A DNA stretch of 64,000 nt, from NCBI GenBank assembly GCA_947462335.1, contig OX381714.1, forward strand, positions 34,682,025 to 34,746,024, written 5' to 3'. The DNA is from Harmothoe impar (Eukaryota > Annelida > Polychaeta > Phyllodocida > Polynoidae). A program made the position numbers and the translations under genes. This document shows, piece by piece, positions 34,067 to 58,101 of this stretch; positions within the stretch are counted from its first letter, which is position 1, and each line of letters starts with the position of its first letter. A model generated the notes under the pieces. It saw only the letters and a list, made by a program, of their open reading frames with translations. It was not told the DNA's origin and searched no databases.

Positions 34067-34586
34067 TCAACAAGGTCAAGGGGGTGGGGGTGGGGGTAGG
34101 AATTATTAAAATTAGGCTAAAATTCTGGATTCAACTTCCTATGGAGTCTCCTATGATACTGTTAGTACTTTGCCAGCCTACAATAAGAAGATCTAATAAT
34201 TGTTTACATGAGCTAGCACCCTGGATTAATATCTATATAAAAGCCTTTAATAGCCTATGTGTAAGCTAGTCATATGACATCCTATCCCCCAAAACTGTGT
34301 CAATGTGTCAATCAAAACAAGAACCCAAGAGACAAGACTCACTGTCTTCACTCACTGATTTCTCATTATCTGCAGAACCTACATTCTGGAAAATTGGCAC
34401 AGATAATGAGTGATATAGGCTGTATTTATTTCTTAAAGTAAGAAGTAGCCATAGCCTCCAATAATCTAGATATTCCATGTGAAACTGAAAACATACGCAC
34501 CAGTGTGGGCTGGATCCATTTCTGCTTCCGATAATAACAAAACAGCTGCGCCTGCGTCTCCCGTATTTTTCGTAACGTAGCTCGTG

Positions 34587-34624
34587 ATTGGCTGCAAGTT
34601 TTTTCCTGACATTTTTCGTCCAAT
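34587..34624 (+). promoter_or_regulatory. Inverted CCAAT-box pair upstream of COPS9
   Basis: GATTGGCTG (34586-34594) and GTCCAATAG (34618-34626) form CCAAT motifs on both strands about 300 bases before the COPS9 start. Such pairs are common NF-Y sites in TATA-less housekeeping promoters. Confidence 0.4.
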
Positions 34625-34918
34625 AGAAAATAGTTTTACAAATTTGTGGGTCACATTCCAACCTCGCAAATTTTGATAATTTTGGAACATTTTTACAAAA
34701 GAAATATTTAAACAGTCATCATACATAGTTATGTTGACAACACGCTTCAATAGATTTTAGATGTAGAATATGTAACATACTAAGCTGAAGGATCCATTTT
34801 GTGGCAGGTCTGTCATCTGTTCTAAAGAGGTTAGCGAATGCTAACCAAAGAAGATTCGAAAAGTCGTGAAAAAACTCCAAATTCACGCAGCGACAGCCCT
34901 GACCTCCCAATTAAGAAG

Positions 34919-36228
34919 ATGAAGCCAAGTTTAGTAGCAGACGAAATGTTCCCTGAAGGTGCTGGACCTTACATGGACATAGAAGAGGTAGGATTTGCCA
35001 TTTTTACACGCCGACTTGCTTTGTTTCACCTATTATCGCCCATGCCATGTCACTCAGTGAGTGCCAGACAGTCTCACGAACGTGACGTCACTGAATCTGG
35101 TTGTCACTGACAGCCTGCACGGGGTCACAGTATGTCTGTTCCTGTCTCTCCTTTATTTTTCTGAAAAACTAGATCTAGGACTGGAAGGCCGTATTCAATG
35201 CCCCCATTGAATACAATCGTAACAATGTGCCCGTATTCAATGGGCTAAGAAAAAGGTGTTTTTCCTCCATTAAATGACTTCAAATAAAAATATAAACACA
35301 ATTGCCAACTACATTGATACCGCTCTGATGTATTTCACTCATGTTTGCTAGGGGCTCAGTAGGGCGCATCCCACTCAGCCTGCAGCTTCGTGGGATACTG
35401 CCCCAGCCCCCACTCGTGACATACAACAGAGACGGTATCAATGGGCGTTGGCACTTGTCTATTAACTTGCATTACCGTATACGAGGAAATAAGCGCACAC
35501 CCCCTCTGGGCCCTATTTAGCCTTGCCCTAGGGGCTGCGGATGTATACAGTGATGATACATGATATCCCGGGTAATTCTGTTTTCGACCAACTATGATCC
35601 ACTTCCCCCCTAGCCGGCCGAGGCTAGGGTGCCTAGCCCATAGAAGTGGCCCCTCTCGATATCTGGCTAGAGCAGCCAGATATCGAGAGGGGCCACTTCT
35701 ATGGGCTACTAGGGTGCCCATTTGAATTTGACCTTTGTACTAATTTGTGTCATTTCCCTCTTCAGGCTGGTGGATCCAGCGCTCTCCTCATGGATCTTGC
35801 AGCCAACGAAAAGTCCGTCCACGGAGACTTCTTCAATGGTAAGAATGATTCTCTTGATTTAAAACTGAATAGGCTTTTTCTGTAGATTTGACTTCATAAG
35901 ATTATCAAGTACAGGTCTAAATTGAATAATGTAAGCATTTTCCATAGATTCTATATACAATTAGATGGGATAGAGAGGTTGGTAGCGCTATAAGATGCAT
36001 ATCTTAAGGTCTTTGGCTTTATCACCCATACGGCATATTAAAATCCTTTTGACCACCAAAAGATGTTATCGAGGTACCGGTACTCTAGCTACATGCATGA
36101 AAAATGCACACGGTATATATTATTTAGTCTATTCACATTCTAGAATTTCGGATTTTGTAAATTGAAATTTCCTTTCCTGTTTTCTTGCAGACTTTGACGA
36201 TCTCTTCGATGACGAGGACCTTTCGTGA
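34919..36228 (+). CDS. COPS9: COP9 signalosome complex subunit 9 (MYEOV2), 3 coding exons
   Basis: Encodes the small acidic ninth subunit of the COP9 signalosome, which removes NEDD8 from cullin-RING ligases. Exons 34919-34987, 35766-35838 and 36191-36228 give 59 residues, against about 57 in vertebrates. The diagnostic [40 protein letters not shown] and the acidic [10 protein letters not shown] tail are all present. Splice sites are GAG|GTAGGA, TTCAG|GCT, AATG|GTAAGA and GCAG|ACT. An in-frame ATG at 34838 would add 27 hydrophilic residues (Ser/Lys/Asp-rich); I chose the internal Met because it aligns with the known start and has A at -3. An AATAAA at 36535-36540 is a likely poly(A) signal. 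AARS2 is convergent, its stop codon about 430 bases further on. Confidence 0.95.
35187..35465. mobile_element. Truncated copy of the GGCCGTATTCAATG foldback element
   Basis: Shares GGCCGTATTCAATGCCCCCA, CCCGTATTCAATGGGCTAAG and the CCACTCAGCCTGCAGCTTCG / ACTGCCCCAGCCCCCACTCG interior with the element at 53497-54227. It lies in COPS9 intron 1. The right inverted end is missing. Confidence 0.8.
35634..35708. mobile_element. 75-bp perfect palindrome flanked by 10-bp direct repeats
   Basis: Two 35-base arms, starting TAGCCCATAGAAGTGGCCCC, are exact complements around a 5-base loop (35669-35673). CTAGGGTGCC stands immediately outside on both sides (35624-35633 and 35709-35718) like a target-site duplication. 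Located in COPS9 intron 1. Confidence 0.8.
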
Positions 36229-36966
36229 TAACTACGAGCAATGAGGAGAGCAGTCAAAGGGGTGGGGCCAAACGGGTACATGGGGACATTATATAAGAAA
36301 CCCAAAATATTGTTTATCCGTGGCCTCTGCGATGGATGATGTAACACAAAGACTATGTTCAGTGATTTACGAGTTCTCACTATCCACGTTTGAACTTATG
36401 TAAGCTTTACGGACTCCTGGATTTGTCGCAATGAAAGAGGAGAAAAAAAGGAAAAGACGATACACTACGTCTGATTTACTGCATAAGCTACTTTATTTTT
36501 GAAGCAGTTATGGATGATATTTTGATATGTACACAATAAATATACATGTTGTCACATAAAACAACTTGTTTCACACTTATTGAAGACCCATTTATACTAT
36601 TAATCAATCGCACTGTATCTTTCAAACATCTATCTATCCAAAACTGAAAAATCATTCATTTGACATATTTTGTACTTCAATGAAAAGAGCCCACTCAATT
36701 GTACCATTGGCCTGGTAGACAGTACAATGTACCTTTTTTGAATGACCATCATATTCAACTGAAATCCATACTCTGAGGAGAAAAGCATATTTTAAACTTT
36801 AATACAAGGACTTTTATTTTTATAAGTGTTCAAGTCTGACATAATCTGAACAGCACCTTGCTATTTCCTTTCATGATTTCTTTATCAAAAACATCACAAG
36901 CACTCATTCAAGTATAATTCATTGGTTACATACTTCTATCACTACTCGACAAGACTAAATCTCTGC

Positions 36967-48770
<11,804 letters not shown>

Positions 48771-49104
48771 CTGAAAAACACACTGAGATGGACTTTTGGC
48801 TTATGATAGTCAATTTGTTTTAGATTAACGTCCCTCGATATCATTAATCCAAAATATGTATAGGCCTACGCATTGATACATTCTAGTGGTTGTTCTTGTA
48901 ATTTTAGAATTGTCAACTAGGAGGGTCTCCTTGCGATATGAGCACGCCCATTGGTTTTACCAGGATTTTAATACCGGTACAATATGGTAGGCTAGATCCT
49001 ATTTACAGTAGCCCACCTTATTTAGCCTACTAGCTGTCTGTAACAACGGGGTGGTTGGTGGTGGTGGGTTTTCGCGTGGGGTGCGCAAAAATATCCACAT
49101 TGTT

Positions 49105-49615
49105 TGTTTGTTTGTGTAGTTTAACGTCCCACTGACTATGCAGGTGAGACTTACTCAAGTTTCAGTTTTTCACAAGTGAGAAGGTAGGCCGATGATCGTA
49201 TCCAGGATGATCGAATCTATGAGATGAGCCAAAAGATAAGAAATCCCGCTCCTACACATTTACCGAAGCAAGGGTTCTTTAACCTCCGACACCACATAGA
49301 CATGGTGTGAGAGGGACAGGCCTTTGTTATGCTGTAAGTCTACCACAGCATGGGAAAGAGCAGCCATAGGTATAGTCGGGAAGCAATGAAAACTCCAAGC
49401 TAATACAAACTGTGTGCCATCAGTCTGGAGTGATACATCCCAACTCACCAAACTAGTCTCCCCCATTTTTTTTTTTTCATTTTTGTATTTTTTGTATTTT
49501 TTTTTTTTTTACTTATTTTTTTAATTTTCCATTTCATATTTTGTCCCATAGTTGGGTTTCCTTTAAGAATTTTAATACATTTTCGTCATTAGTGGTGTTG
49601 AAAACACTGTACTTT
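49105..49615 (-). mobile_element. LINE 3' end, short truncated copy
   Basis: Head-to-tail neighbour of the next entry and nearly identical to its last ~500 bases. It contains the end of the ORF and the same 3' UTR finishing ACGTTAAACTACACAAACAAACA-like on the minus strand (about 49105-49128). Confidence 0.8.
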
Positions 49616-49616
49616 T

Positions 49617-50660
49617 GTTTGTTTGTGTAGTTTAACGTCCCACTGACTATGCAGGTGAGACTTACTCAAGTTTCAGTTTTTCACAAGTAAGAAGGTAGGC
49701 CGAAGGCCTACCTCGGATGATCGTATCCAGGATGATCGAATCTATGAGATGAGCCAAAAGATAGAAATCCCGCTCCGACATATTTACCGAAGCAAGGGTT
49801 CTTTAACCTCCGACACCACATAGACATGGTGTGAGAGGGACAGGCCTTTGTTATGCTGTAAGTCTACCACAGCATGGGAAAGAGCAGCCATAGGTATAGT
49901 CGGGAAGAAATGAAAACTCCAAGCTAATACAAACTGTGTGCCATCAGTCTGGAGTGATACATCCCGACTCGCCAAACTAGTCTCCCCCATTTTTTTTCAT
50001 TTTTTGTATTTTTTTGTATTTTTTTGTATTTTTTTTAATTTTATTTATTTTTTAATTTTCCATTTCATATTTTGTCCCATAGTTGGGTTTCCTTTAAGAA
50101 TTTTAATACATTTTCGTCATTAGTGGTGTTGAAAACACTGTACATAGATGTTGTGTCTGAAAGATGTTTGCTTCTACTTTCTGCAGTCCTTCTACAGTGG
50201 AGTAGAAGATGCTCCACTGTCAGACGGGTACTGCAGTCTTGACATCTTGGTTCATATTCACCATTCAGTCTGTACTCGTGTGTCAGTTTAGTGTGACCGA
50301 TCCTTAGACGGTTTAATCTCACTTGTTCTGCTCGTTTTAGCTTTTTCCTCATTGTCACTCCTTTCAGTTTTGGCTGAACCAAGTACATGGTATTATGGCC
50401 CTTTTCTTTGTTCCATGCAGCTTGCCATTTTGCTTTCATGTGGCTATCTATGGATGGTAACAGGTCAGTTATCCACACTGCCCCCCCCCCCCCGGTCAAA
50501 GTATCGAACATATCATTTTTATCCCGGGTTTTTATCCCCCGCCCCTCCTGGAATCTAAAATCGCCCCTTTGAACTGAAGCATAGTATGGCATAGGCTGGC
50601 AATAGTGGCATAGCAACGCGCAGGGTTTTGTACTGAACACAGGCTCTGACAGGTGCATTC
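49617..50660 (-). pseudogene. LINE 3' fragment with C-terminal zinc-knuckle ORF
   Basis: Minus-strand ORF ending at about 50065 has RAEQVRLNRLRIGHTKLTHE followed by a Cys-x2-Cys...His-x4-Cys pattern (CQDCSTRLTVEHLLLHC). This C-terminal module follows the RT/RNase H region in Jockey/I/R1-like LINEs. Upstream (50470-50660) the ORF merges with degenerate G/C-rich DNA resembling the interior of the Harbinger-like MITE (GCATAGCAACGCGCAGGG). The LINE 5' part is lost. Confidence 0.75.
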
Positions 50661-50699
50661 ATATTTTACACCTCCCCCCCATCGAATTTTTTTGGGTTT

Positions 50700-52800
50700 G
50701 CTAGCCGCGCCAGCGGCCCGGGAACGTAGTGACCGGTAGCGCCGCCTTTAGGCGGCGTTGGCAAACCCTATTAATGTTTTCGTTTTTCATGGGCAGCGCA
50801 TGGGGCACTGTGACGTCACAAGACAGATTGTGGTATTGAAAATAATAGCATGGTTATAATGCTTAAGGCTTCATAAACGCACAATCACCTAGTGCAAACA
50901 TCTGCAGTGTAGTTTTGTCATATTCATCAAAATTGCGGTAGACCTCTATAGACCTAATTAAAAATGGCAGGGAGACATGTCTGTTTATTTATGTAAATCG
51001 ACATGGGACCTAGTGATAAATCACAGCAGAAATAAAAGGATACCAGTAGGCCTAGTGACAATATGATGCATTTTCCACTATTTCTAGGCATAGGGCCCCT
51101 AGCTATTGTAGCCATACCGGTATAGTGATTGTTTAGGTCAGATTAAGCATGAACGTAAATACAGTTCATGGATAAAGAAATCAATAGGCCTATAGAATCG
51201 ATGCCTAGGCCTATACTTTTGAATGTGTTACTTAAGTTAAATATGGCATACTGGTAGGCCTACTTCTAGTTAACGTTATTTCTACTTTTTACTGGTAGGC
51301 CTACTTCTAGTTAACGTTCATTCTACTTTTTTCGTCAAAGCCACATTTTCTTAACTGAAAAAATCCCATGAGAAAGTGGGGGTCAAAACTAATGTCCATA
51401 GGTCTAGGTCTACTTGAGGTTTGTCTATGTAGGCCTTGAAATTTGCATATGCCTCAAGCAAGACAATACGTATTCACCATGAAATAATATATGGATGTCA
51501 ACTGCTAGGCCTACAAAATTATTTGTATTATATATTATAGGGTATGCCCTAGACATAGCTAAGTGATTATAAAAAAAACTGAGGTTTAAATAGAATATGT
51601 GTTTGCATATTAATTAATCATTCATCACGATGTAAGTTACACATCATTTTAAGACATTATGGTGCAACGTGGCAGATGCAAGCAAAATGTGGCTTTGACC
51701 AATGTCCCAGCAAACCCAACCGTGGTCAAAGCCACATTTTTCTTGTTTAACTCCCCTACCGGTCAAAGGGTCGACATATCTTTTGCCCCCCACCCCCGAC
51801 CCACCATTCCCCTGTTGTTAAAACCATCACTCCCTAGGCTATTGAAATCTAAATAGGATTCTAAATTCTGATAATTTGTTTGCTTTACTCTTAATTAGGC
51901 AATTACAAATTCAAAGACTAGCCTCTAACTCTGATACGATGACTATATAAAGTGAAGCCGCCAGGATCTCGTGCCCAGTGACATCAGCGAAGCCGCCAGG
52001 CTGAGTGTCTCTGGGACACCCTGATTAGCATATTTGCTTGTTCCCACGGGGGCAGACTGGCATGAACAAAGTCGCCATGATAAGCTCCAGTATTTGGTCA
52101 CGTGACCCTTGGCACACGCATTTTGAAAATATTTCGCCGAAAAGAAGCAGCTCCACATTGTCATGCAATAAAATGTTAACACATCGATGTATCTATGATA
52201 TGATGACCATTTCCCATGATCTGTACCCTCAGACTTTTTGCTGAATTCATGCAAAGGCTATTGCTTGATCGGCGGTCAAGCCACGTGTAGGAAGCCATGT
52301 TGACATGAGGACGAACAGCTCCAGTTTTCTAAATGCACCCAAAAATAGTCCAAAGGAAATCCAACTGTAGCATCATAATTATACTTCCAGTACACACACC
52401 CTAAATTTTCATTGTACATACATGCTCCAATTCATTAAACACACTTTGACGTTCTTCAAAGAAATAAATTGGCGTAGAATACAGTGGTGATTCTGCTGTG
52501 ATCTGTGGCATGTCCCAGTGCCACTAGGCTTTGCCTAGCGGTACTGGGCTTGAGTGTGTGACGATCAGTGTACATCAATGTCACTGTGGCATTGACAAGC
52601 CGACGTCAATGGGCATTTTCATCCATTATCGCTCACAACTGACATGAATTGCTGTTTGTGCAAGACACAATTGACTCAGACATTCTTTACTTTACCAACA
52701 CACAGGAACCTAAATAATCATTCAATGACAGTATTCACTCATAATTATTTACGATAAACGCTACCTTTTCGGCGTGTTTTGTTTCGCCAAATGTTTCACC
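50700..52800. other. Intergenic region, no gene seen
   Basis: Contains a right-end relic of the Harbinger-like MITE at 51747-51835 (CCCCTGTTGTTAAAACCATC). A direct repeat of ACTGGTAGGCCTACTTCTAGTTAACGTT-type sequence lies near 51250-51315. Nothing else is interpretable. Confidence 0.5.
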
Positions 52801-52820
52801 GTGTTGGCGTAGTTTTTGCG

Positions 52821-52912
52821 TTTCCCGCCAGGCGTCTGTGTAGTTCTAGAACGTCTCGGTAGGCGGACATACGTCGCGTTCCATGCCGGATAACAAATCT
52901 ATTTTCCCGCGG
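52821..52912 (+). promoter_or_regulatory. Two E2F-like sites before an unrecognised gene
   Basis: TTTCCCGCCA at 52821-52830 and TTTTCCCGCGGG at 52902-52913 match the E2F core TTTSSCGC. They lie 130 and 40 bases upstream of the ATG at 52950, suggesting cell-cycle-linked expression. Confidence 0.45.
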
Positions 52913-52949
52913 GTTTTCTGGTACCGAATGCCCGTTGATATCATTGACA

Positions 52950-55381
52950 ATGGCGACATCATCGACTTCTTGTAGAACACGCTTGGATTTCTACCAAGAG
53001 AAGGTAACTGGTTTAAAAGTTGTTATAATAGTGTACGAGTGTGAACTGTTTGAATTGTCTACTTTCTGAAGTGAATTAGGCCAGAGACTGTCGGCCTTTA
53101 AAGTTTGAACGTTTTAGATTCCATGCACTGTTTTGAATGTTGTTTGATAGATAGATATGTTTAATCGGTATTATTTTCAGAAATATGCTTTTGTGTGTTA
53201 TGGAGCAGAGGGTGTTTTGTGAGCTCCGTAGGCCCATTGGGCATCTAATCCTAGAAATAAGCCTTAGCCTAACAGCCTAACTATGGGTTGGAATCTCCCG
53301 AAATGAATAAATAGGCCTAATATAGAATAAGTTGGTAACATGTTTAATAGGTCCCATTACTTCTGATAAAGGCAAAAATCATTATATTTGTATAGGTCTA
53401 TTAAATCTACTTGGGCTTGGGCATGGAGAAGGGAGGTCTTAATTTATGGTTGTTACTTATTTTTTGGAAATACAAGATGTCCTATGCTTTAGCACTGAAG
53501 GGCCGTATTCAATGCCCCCATCCCAGTGGGCACAGAACATTGAATCAACATTGAAAACTGGTTGACAATGTTGATTCAATGTTGATGCAACATTGATTCA
53601 ACATTCAACTGAGTTTTGTGCCCACTGGGATTGAATACAATGTGGCTGTATTCAATGGGCTAAGAAAAAGTAGTTTTCCCTTAATTAAATGGCTTCAAAT
53701 AAAAAAATAAATAGACAAATACCAACGCCCATTGATACCGTCTCTGTTGTATTTCACGAGTGGGGGCTGGGACAGTATCCCACGAAGCCGCAGGCTGAGT
53801 GGGATGCGCCCCAGCCCCCACGAGCATCAGAGGGGTATCAATGTAGTTGGCATTTGTGTTTATTTTGCCAACAGACCAAAAACAAGTGCAACTTGTGGGA
53901 GCTGGGGCGCATCCCACTCAGCCTGCGGCTTCGTGGGATACTGCCCCAGCCCCCACTCGTGAAATACAACAGAGACGGTATCAATGGGCGTTGGCATTTG
54001 TCTATGTAGTTTTACTCATTCATTTTTATGTTAGTATCCCATGAAGCCAAAGGCTGAGTGGGATGTGCCCGAGCCCCCACGAGTGAAATACAGCAGAGTG
54101 GTAGCAATGAAATTGGCATTTGTGTTTATTTTTCATTTGAGGCCATAAAACACACCTTTTCTTAGCCCATTGAATACGGCCACATTGTATTCAATGGGGG
54201 GGGGGGGCGTATTGAATACGGCCCTTCTATTACATAATAATAGCATAATAAATCTTGTATTTCCAAAAAAAAAAAGTCCTGTTAACCAACATTCTACTAT
54301 CCTCCAGTAATAATAGCTTTGCACTGAAGTCCCTGTACTAGGAACATTCTCCTATCAAATGTATCAATGTATGGTGACTACCCTCTGAGTCTCTCCCACC
54401 CACGTTATCGGAGGATGACGATGGAGGAGCAGCTCATTAGGAACCCTCTACGTGTACCTTACCAAAATAGTAACAAGCCCATTGAGGGGAAACCCATAGC
54501 CGTGACTATACATGGGTCCCCAAATAATTGACCGTGTCGCCGTGTCGATTTTCAGCTAAAGGGCCGTGTCGCTGTGTCGATTTTTATCTAGTGCATTATG
54601 CTCTATTTGACTGTGTCCGTCGAATTTTAAAAGTGCCGTGTCGCCCGTGTCGATTTTAACAACCCCCCGTGTCGCTGTGTCGTCTGTGTCGATTTTCACC
54701 CATGTATAGTCACATAGCCCACACACTCACCGTATACATTTTAGGGGGTGCAGAGGGGTCCCCCCCTCAGGTCGGAAAGTCGACGAAATTAAGGCTCCCA
54801 GGTCGCAAGGTCGTTTTTTTAGACCCTTTATCCTATAATCAATTTTGTGCAAAAGTCGCCAGGTCGCTTAAATTATTGCCCCAGGTCGATAAGTCGCCTG
54901 GAAAACGGCCCAGGTCGCCAGGTCGCCGAAAACCCCTCTGCAGTCACATTTTACTGGAGGAGTGAACCTCTGCTTGTGTTCCATATCCAATTACTTATTG
55001 ATAATTGTTTCCACACTTACGTTATTCAACGTTTGAAGAACATTATTCTCTAGGTTGGAATAACGTCATGTGGGTGTATGTGGCGGCTTATCCTATGGTT
55101 TGTATGGTATACCCTGACAGTTGGTGAGACAGGTGGACTATGGGATAGCGGATTATAGAGATTTGACTTGTAGAATACCCAAAGCCGTTTTATGACGATA
55201 TCTTTGTATCTTTTTTATCAGAATGTTCCTGTGGAAAGTACGGACTGGGATTCCCAATACTGGCAGTATGGTTCAGAATGTTGGCAGGAGGGGGCAGCAC
55301 TGGCGCGGCAGTTTAACCAGCTCATCACGTCTGGCAGAGACCCCAACGTTTTCTCTACAGCTGTTGACATGGCCGATTTTG
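52950..55381 (+). CDS. Unrecognised host gene, first two coding exons
   Basis: I do not recognise the family. Exon 1 (52950-53003) encodes MATSSTSCRTRLDFYQEK and ends AAG|GTAACT. Exon 2 (55222-55381) follows ATCAG and ends TTTG|GTAAGT. Phases agree (0, then 1), giving 71 residues that start a longer protein. Exon 2 is Trp/Gln-rich with ordinary codon use and a coherent amphipathic pattern: STDWDSQYWQYGSECWQEGA, then ALARQFNQLITSGRDPNVFS and a Val-Asp-Met-Ala-Asp-Phe end. Later exons are not identifiable before the DIRS element at 58 kb and probably lie beyond the window, or are short. The intron is filled by the foldback element at 53497-54227. E2F-like promoter sites suggest, without proving, a replication or repair role. 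Confidence 0.65.
53497..54227. mobile_element. Foldback element with GAAGGGCCGTATTCAA ends
   Basis: Left end GAAGGGCCGTATTCAATGCC and right end its complement bound 731 bases. The long terminal inverted repeats also include CCGTATTCAATGGGCTAAGA. The interior has three copies of a self-complementary block (GTATCCCACGAAGCCGCAGG against GCGCCCCAGCCCCCAC). A 108-bp palindrome is nested in its left arm. Confidence 0.85.
53522..53629. mobile_element. 108-bp palindromic MITE nested in the foldback element (AT duplication)
   Basis: Starts CCCAGTGGGCACAGAACATT and ends AGTTTTGTGCCCACTGGG; the inside is TTGATTCAATGTTG palindromes. The uninterrupted site in the 35187 copy reads GCCCCCATTGAATACAA. Here AT stands on both sides (53520-53521 and 53630-53631). 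Confidence 0.85.
54497..54720. repeat. GTGTCG repeat element with inverted ends
   Basis: TGACTATACATGGGT at the left and ACCCATGTATAGTCA at the right bound a run of GCCGTGTCGNTGTGTCGATTTT motifs. Related to 37250-37405. A separate segment at 54765-54945 repeats the motif CCAGGTCGCNAGGTCG. Confidence 0.7.
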
Positions 55382-55499
55382 GTAAGTCATGTTCAGCACA
55401 TCCAAGCATCTCTATTTTCAGCGAATCAATCAGAATCAATCAGACAATCTACTAAGATTCTTTGTTTATTGTAAAAACAAAAGCTAGAGGCCATATATC

Positions 55500-56640
55500 A
55501 CATCAACCGTACATCACCCACGAATAACCCCTCTACATGTAGCATGCATACCTTACCCCCATATCACACCACCCATACATTACCCTTATATCACATCACC
55601 TCACATCACTGATACATCTCCCATACATTACCCTAACATCACCCATACATTTCCCATGCACCAGGTGCAGGGGCGTGGCAAGCAGTTTCAAGGTAGGGGG
55701 GACTGAGGGGTATTTTGACCCTTTTTGACCCCTTTTTACTTGACCTTTTTGGTTTGACCTTTTTTGGGGTTGGTCAAAAGTGGGGGGGGGGGACATGTCC
55801 CCCTCGTTCCCCCCGGTTGCCACGCCCTTGATCATCACATCATAATATCACCGTACATCATCAATGTATTTGCCATTCACCACCATACATCACCCACACA
55901 TCGGTTATACATCACCGTACATTACCCATACATCTGATGATCACCCATACACCACTCCTACACCACTGGATAGCTGTACATCACCTATGCATCACCCATA
56001 TATCGACCATGCACCCATTACCCCTTCAGCACCTACACATCACCCATCTATTTCATGTGGAAAAACAAAGTTACTATGCTTAAGTACTAAAATGGCCGTT
56101 CTCCACACCCCCGTGGAGAAACTAATGCGCATTCTCCATGGGCTGTTTCTCCACGATGACTTGACCAAAATAGCTGTGAAACAAATCTTTAATTATATAT
56201 TTTGATGAAATTAATCAAGAATTACATGAAATAAATACAGAGATCCATTTGAATTATCGTGGACGTCTGTCTACTGTAAACGTAGATATTTTCGCGCTGT
56301 ACATATTTCCGTGATTTTCGCGATTTTTTAAAAATCGTGAAAATATGTGCAGAGCGAAAAATTCATCCAATATAGTCATACTACTACCATACCGGTATTC
56401 CAAAAATTGCGAATTTAAATAGTCGCGAAAATGCACTTTTTAACAAAATCGCGAAAATTTATCCACGCAAAAATATATACGTTTACAGTATATATACGTC
56501 ATCAAGCATACATTATATGACCATAAATAGACCATACATCACCCATATACATCATCTGTACATCCATGGCCCATCCCATCCCTGACCCATACATGACCAA
56601 TGTCTCACCCATACATCACCCATACATCATGTGTACATCC
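55500..56640. repeat. CATCACCCATA satellite with insertions
   Basis: Irregular tandem CATACATCACC and CCCATACATCA units cover about 55500-55660, 55840-56050 and 56510-56640, and again 57485-57565. Inserts include a repeat at 55660-55835 (GGGGCGTGGCAAGCAGTTTC to GGTTGCCACGCCCTTG, inverted ends) and one at 56060-56510. Confidence 0.8.
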
Positions 56641-57485
56641 ACACTGTAAATAGTTACTGTCAGTTTACAGCATAATATATTGTAAATTTACAGAACATTT
56701 TGCTGTAGTCGGAAATACAGAACTATTTGCTGTACATTTATCGATTTATGTGCTGTAAATCAGATTTATAGAAATGTTGCTGTAAATTTACAGCACATGA
56801 TCTGTAGATTTCTGCCACATGGTGGCAGCACTAAATCATTTTGTTTAACAATTCTTGTACACACTGTGTTTCTGGGGGTAAATAAAGCCCCCTGTGTGTC
56901 AAAACATAGTAACATATGAATGTGTGAGAGAAACATCAGCAAGTTATTGTATAAAGTGTTTTAACTTGCAGAAATGTGTCAAATAATGCAAATTATCAGC
57001 AAAAGTATATAATAGATACCACATCTGTGGGGGAAATTAAATCCTTAACTGTCTGAACTGTGTATTTCTGGTATCACGTATACAGTTTAGCTGGATAAGA
57101 ATTAAAGCCGTTACATTGTGTAATGTTTGTTATCCATAATGCAACTGAAATAATGCAGGAAGCATGAAGGTTCTCTCCATGCATATCAATTGAGATCAAT
57201 TGATGGTAACAATAATTAATGATAAAAAAACTCAACTTATGGCATTTACAGTACTTTCTGCTGTTAAATTACAGCATACAATATACTGTAAATTTACAGC
57301 AAAATGTGCTGGCAGTTTTGGTTCCAGTAGATTTTGCTGTAATTGAACAAAAGAAAATACTGTAAACTTACAGCATATTCTTCTGTTTAATGTACAGCAA
57401 CTGAGTTGCTGTAAATTTACAGCAAAATGTGCTGGAACCAAAACTGCCAGCACATTTTGCCGTAAATTTACAGTAGCTAATTCTA
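56641..57485. mobile_element. CTGTAAATTTACAG-rich foldback element
   Basis: Many copies of TGCTGTAAATTTACAGCA lie in both halves around an AT-rich centre, with outer ends ACTGTAAATAG and complement-like ACAGTAGC. It interrupts the CATCACCCATA satellite. No ORF. Confidence 0.7.
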
Positions 57486-58101
57486 ATAGTGCATGACCCA
57501 TCCCTGACCCATCCCTGACCCATTCCTGACCCATACATGACCAATGTCTCACCCATACATCACCCATTCATTATATGTAGTAGTTATAGGACGTGTACCA
57601 ATCTGTATGCGGAATACAGTGAAGGAGCCTTACAGGCTTCTTTAAAGTGTCATTGTATAGCTATAGAGTAGTGCTGCCTAGTATTATATCGACAATACTT
57701 ATAGGCTGTGGGAGGAGGGGCTTGGAGGTACCATAAACTGTAAGGCAGACAGAATGCCCACTTGGCGTCTGTTTGCCCCCACTGTTCTATTATTAGGTGC
57801 AATCTACAACTCTAACTCCTGTTATTGACCCTGGGTGAGGGGGTGGTAGTTTCCCCTGCTCTTTGCTAACTGACTGTATGCCATGTGGCCCAGGTGAGCG
57901 GATTGTTGGGAGTCCTACAAAAGGGAGTGATCATTTGTTAACAACACAGATGGGGAGGGGGGTGGATTAGGTGGGGGGGGGGGGGTAAATTCTGATTTTA
58001 CCTCGTGCTACCTTAAAGTGTTCCGGAAGCACACGAGAAGGAAGAGCGCATGCGCGTGTGACGTCAGTTCGTGAAAGCGTTTTGGAGTCGTCAAGACGTT
58101 G

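Noticed and set aside
54432..54521. Small ORF MTMEEQLIRNPLRVP... as an exon of the 52950 gene
   Set aside because: No acceptor precedes it and its 3' part runs into the inverted end of the GTGTCG repeat element.
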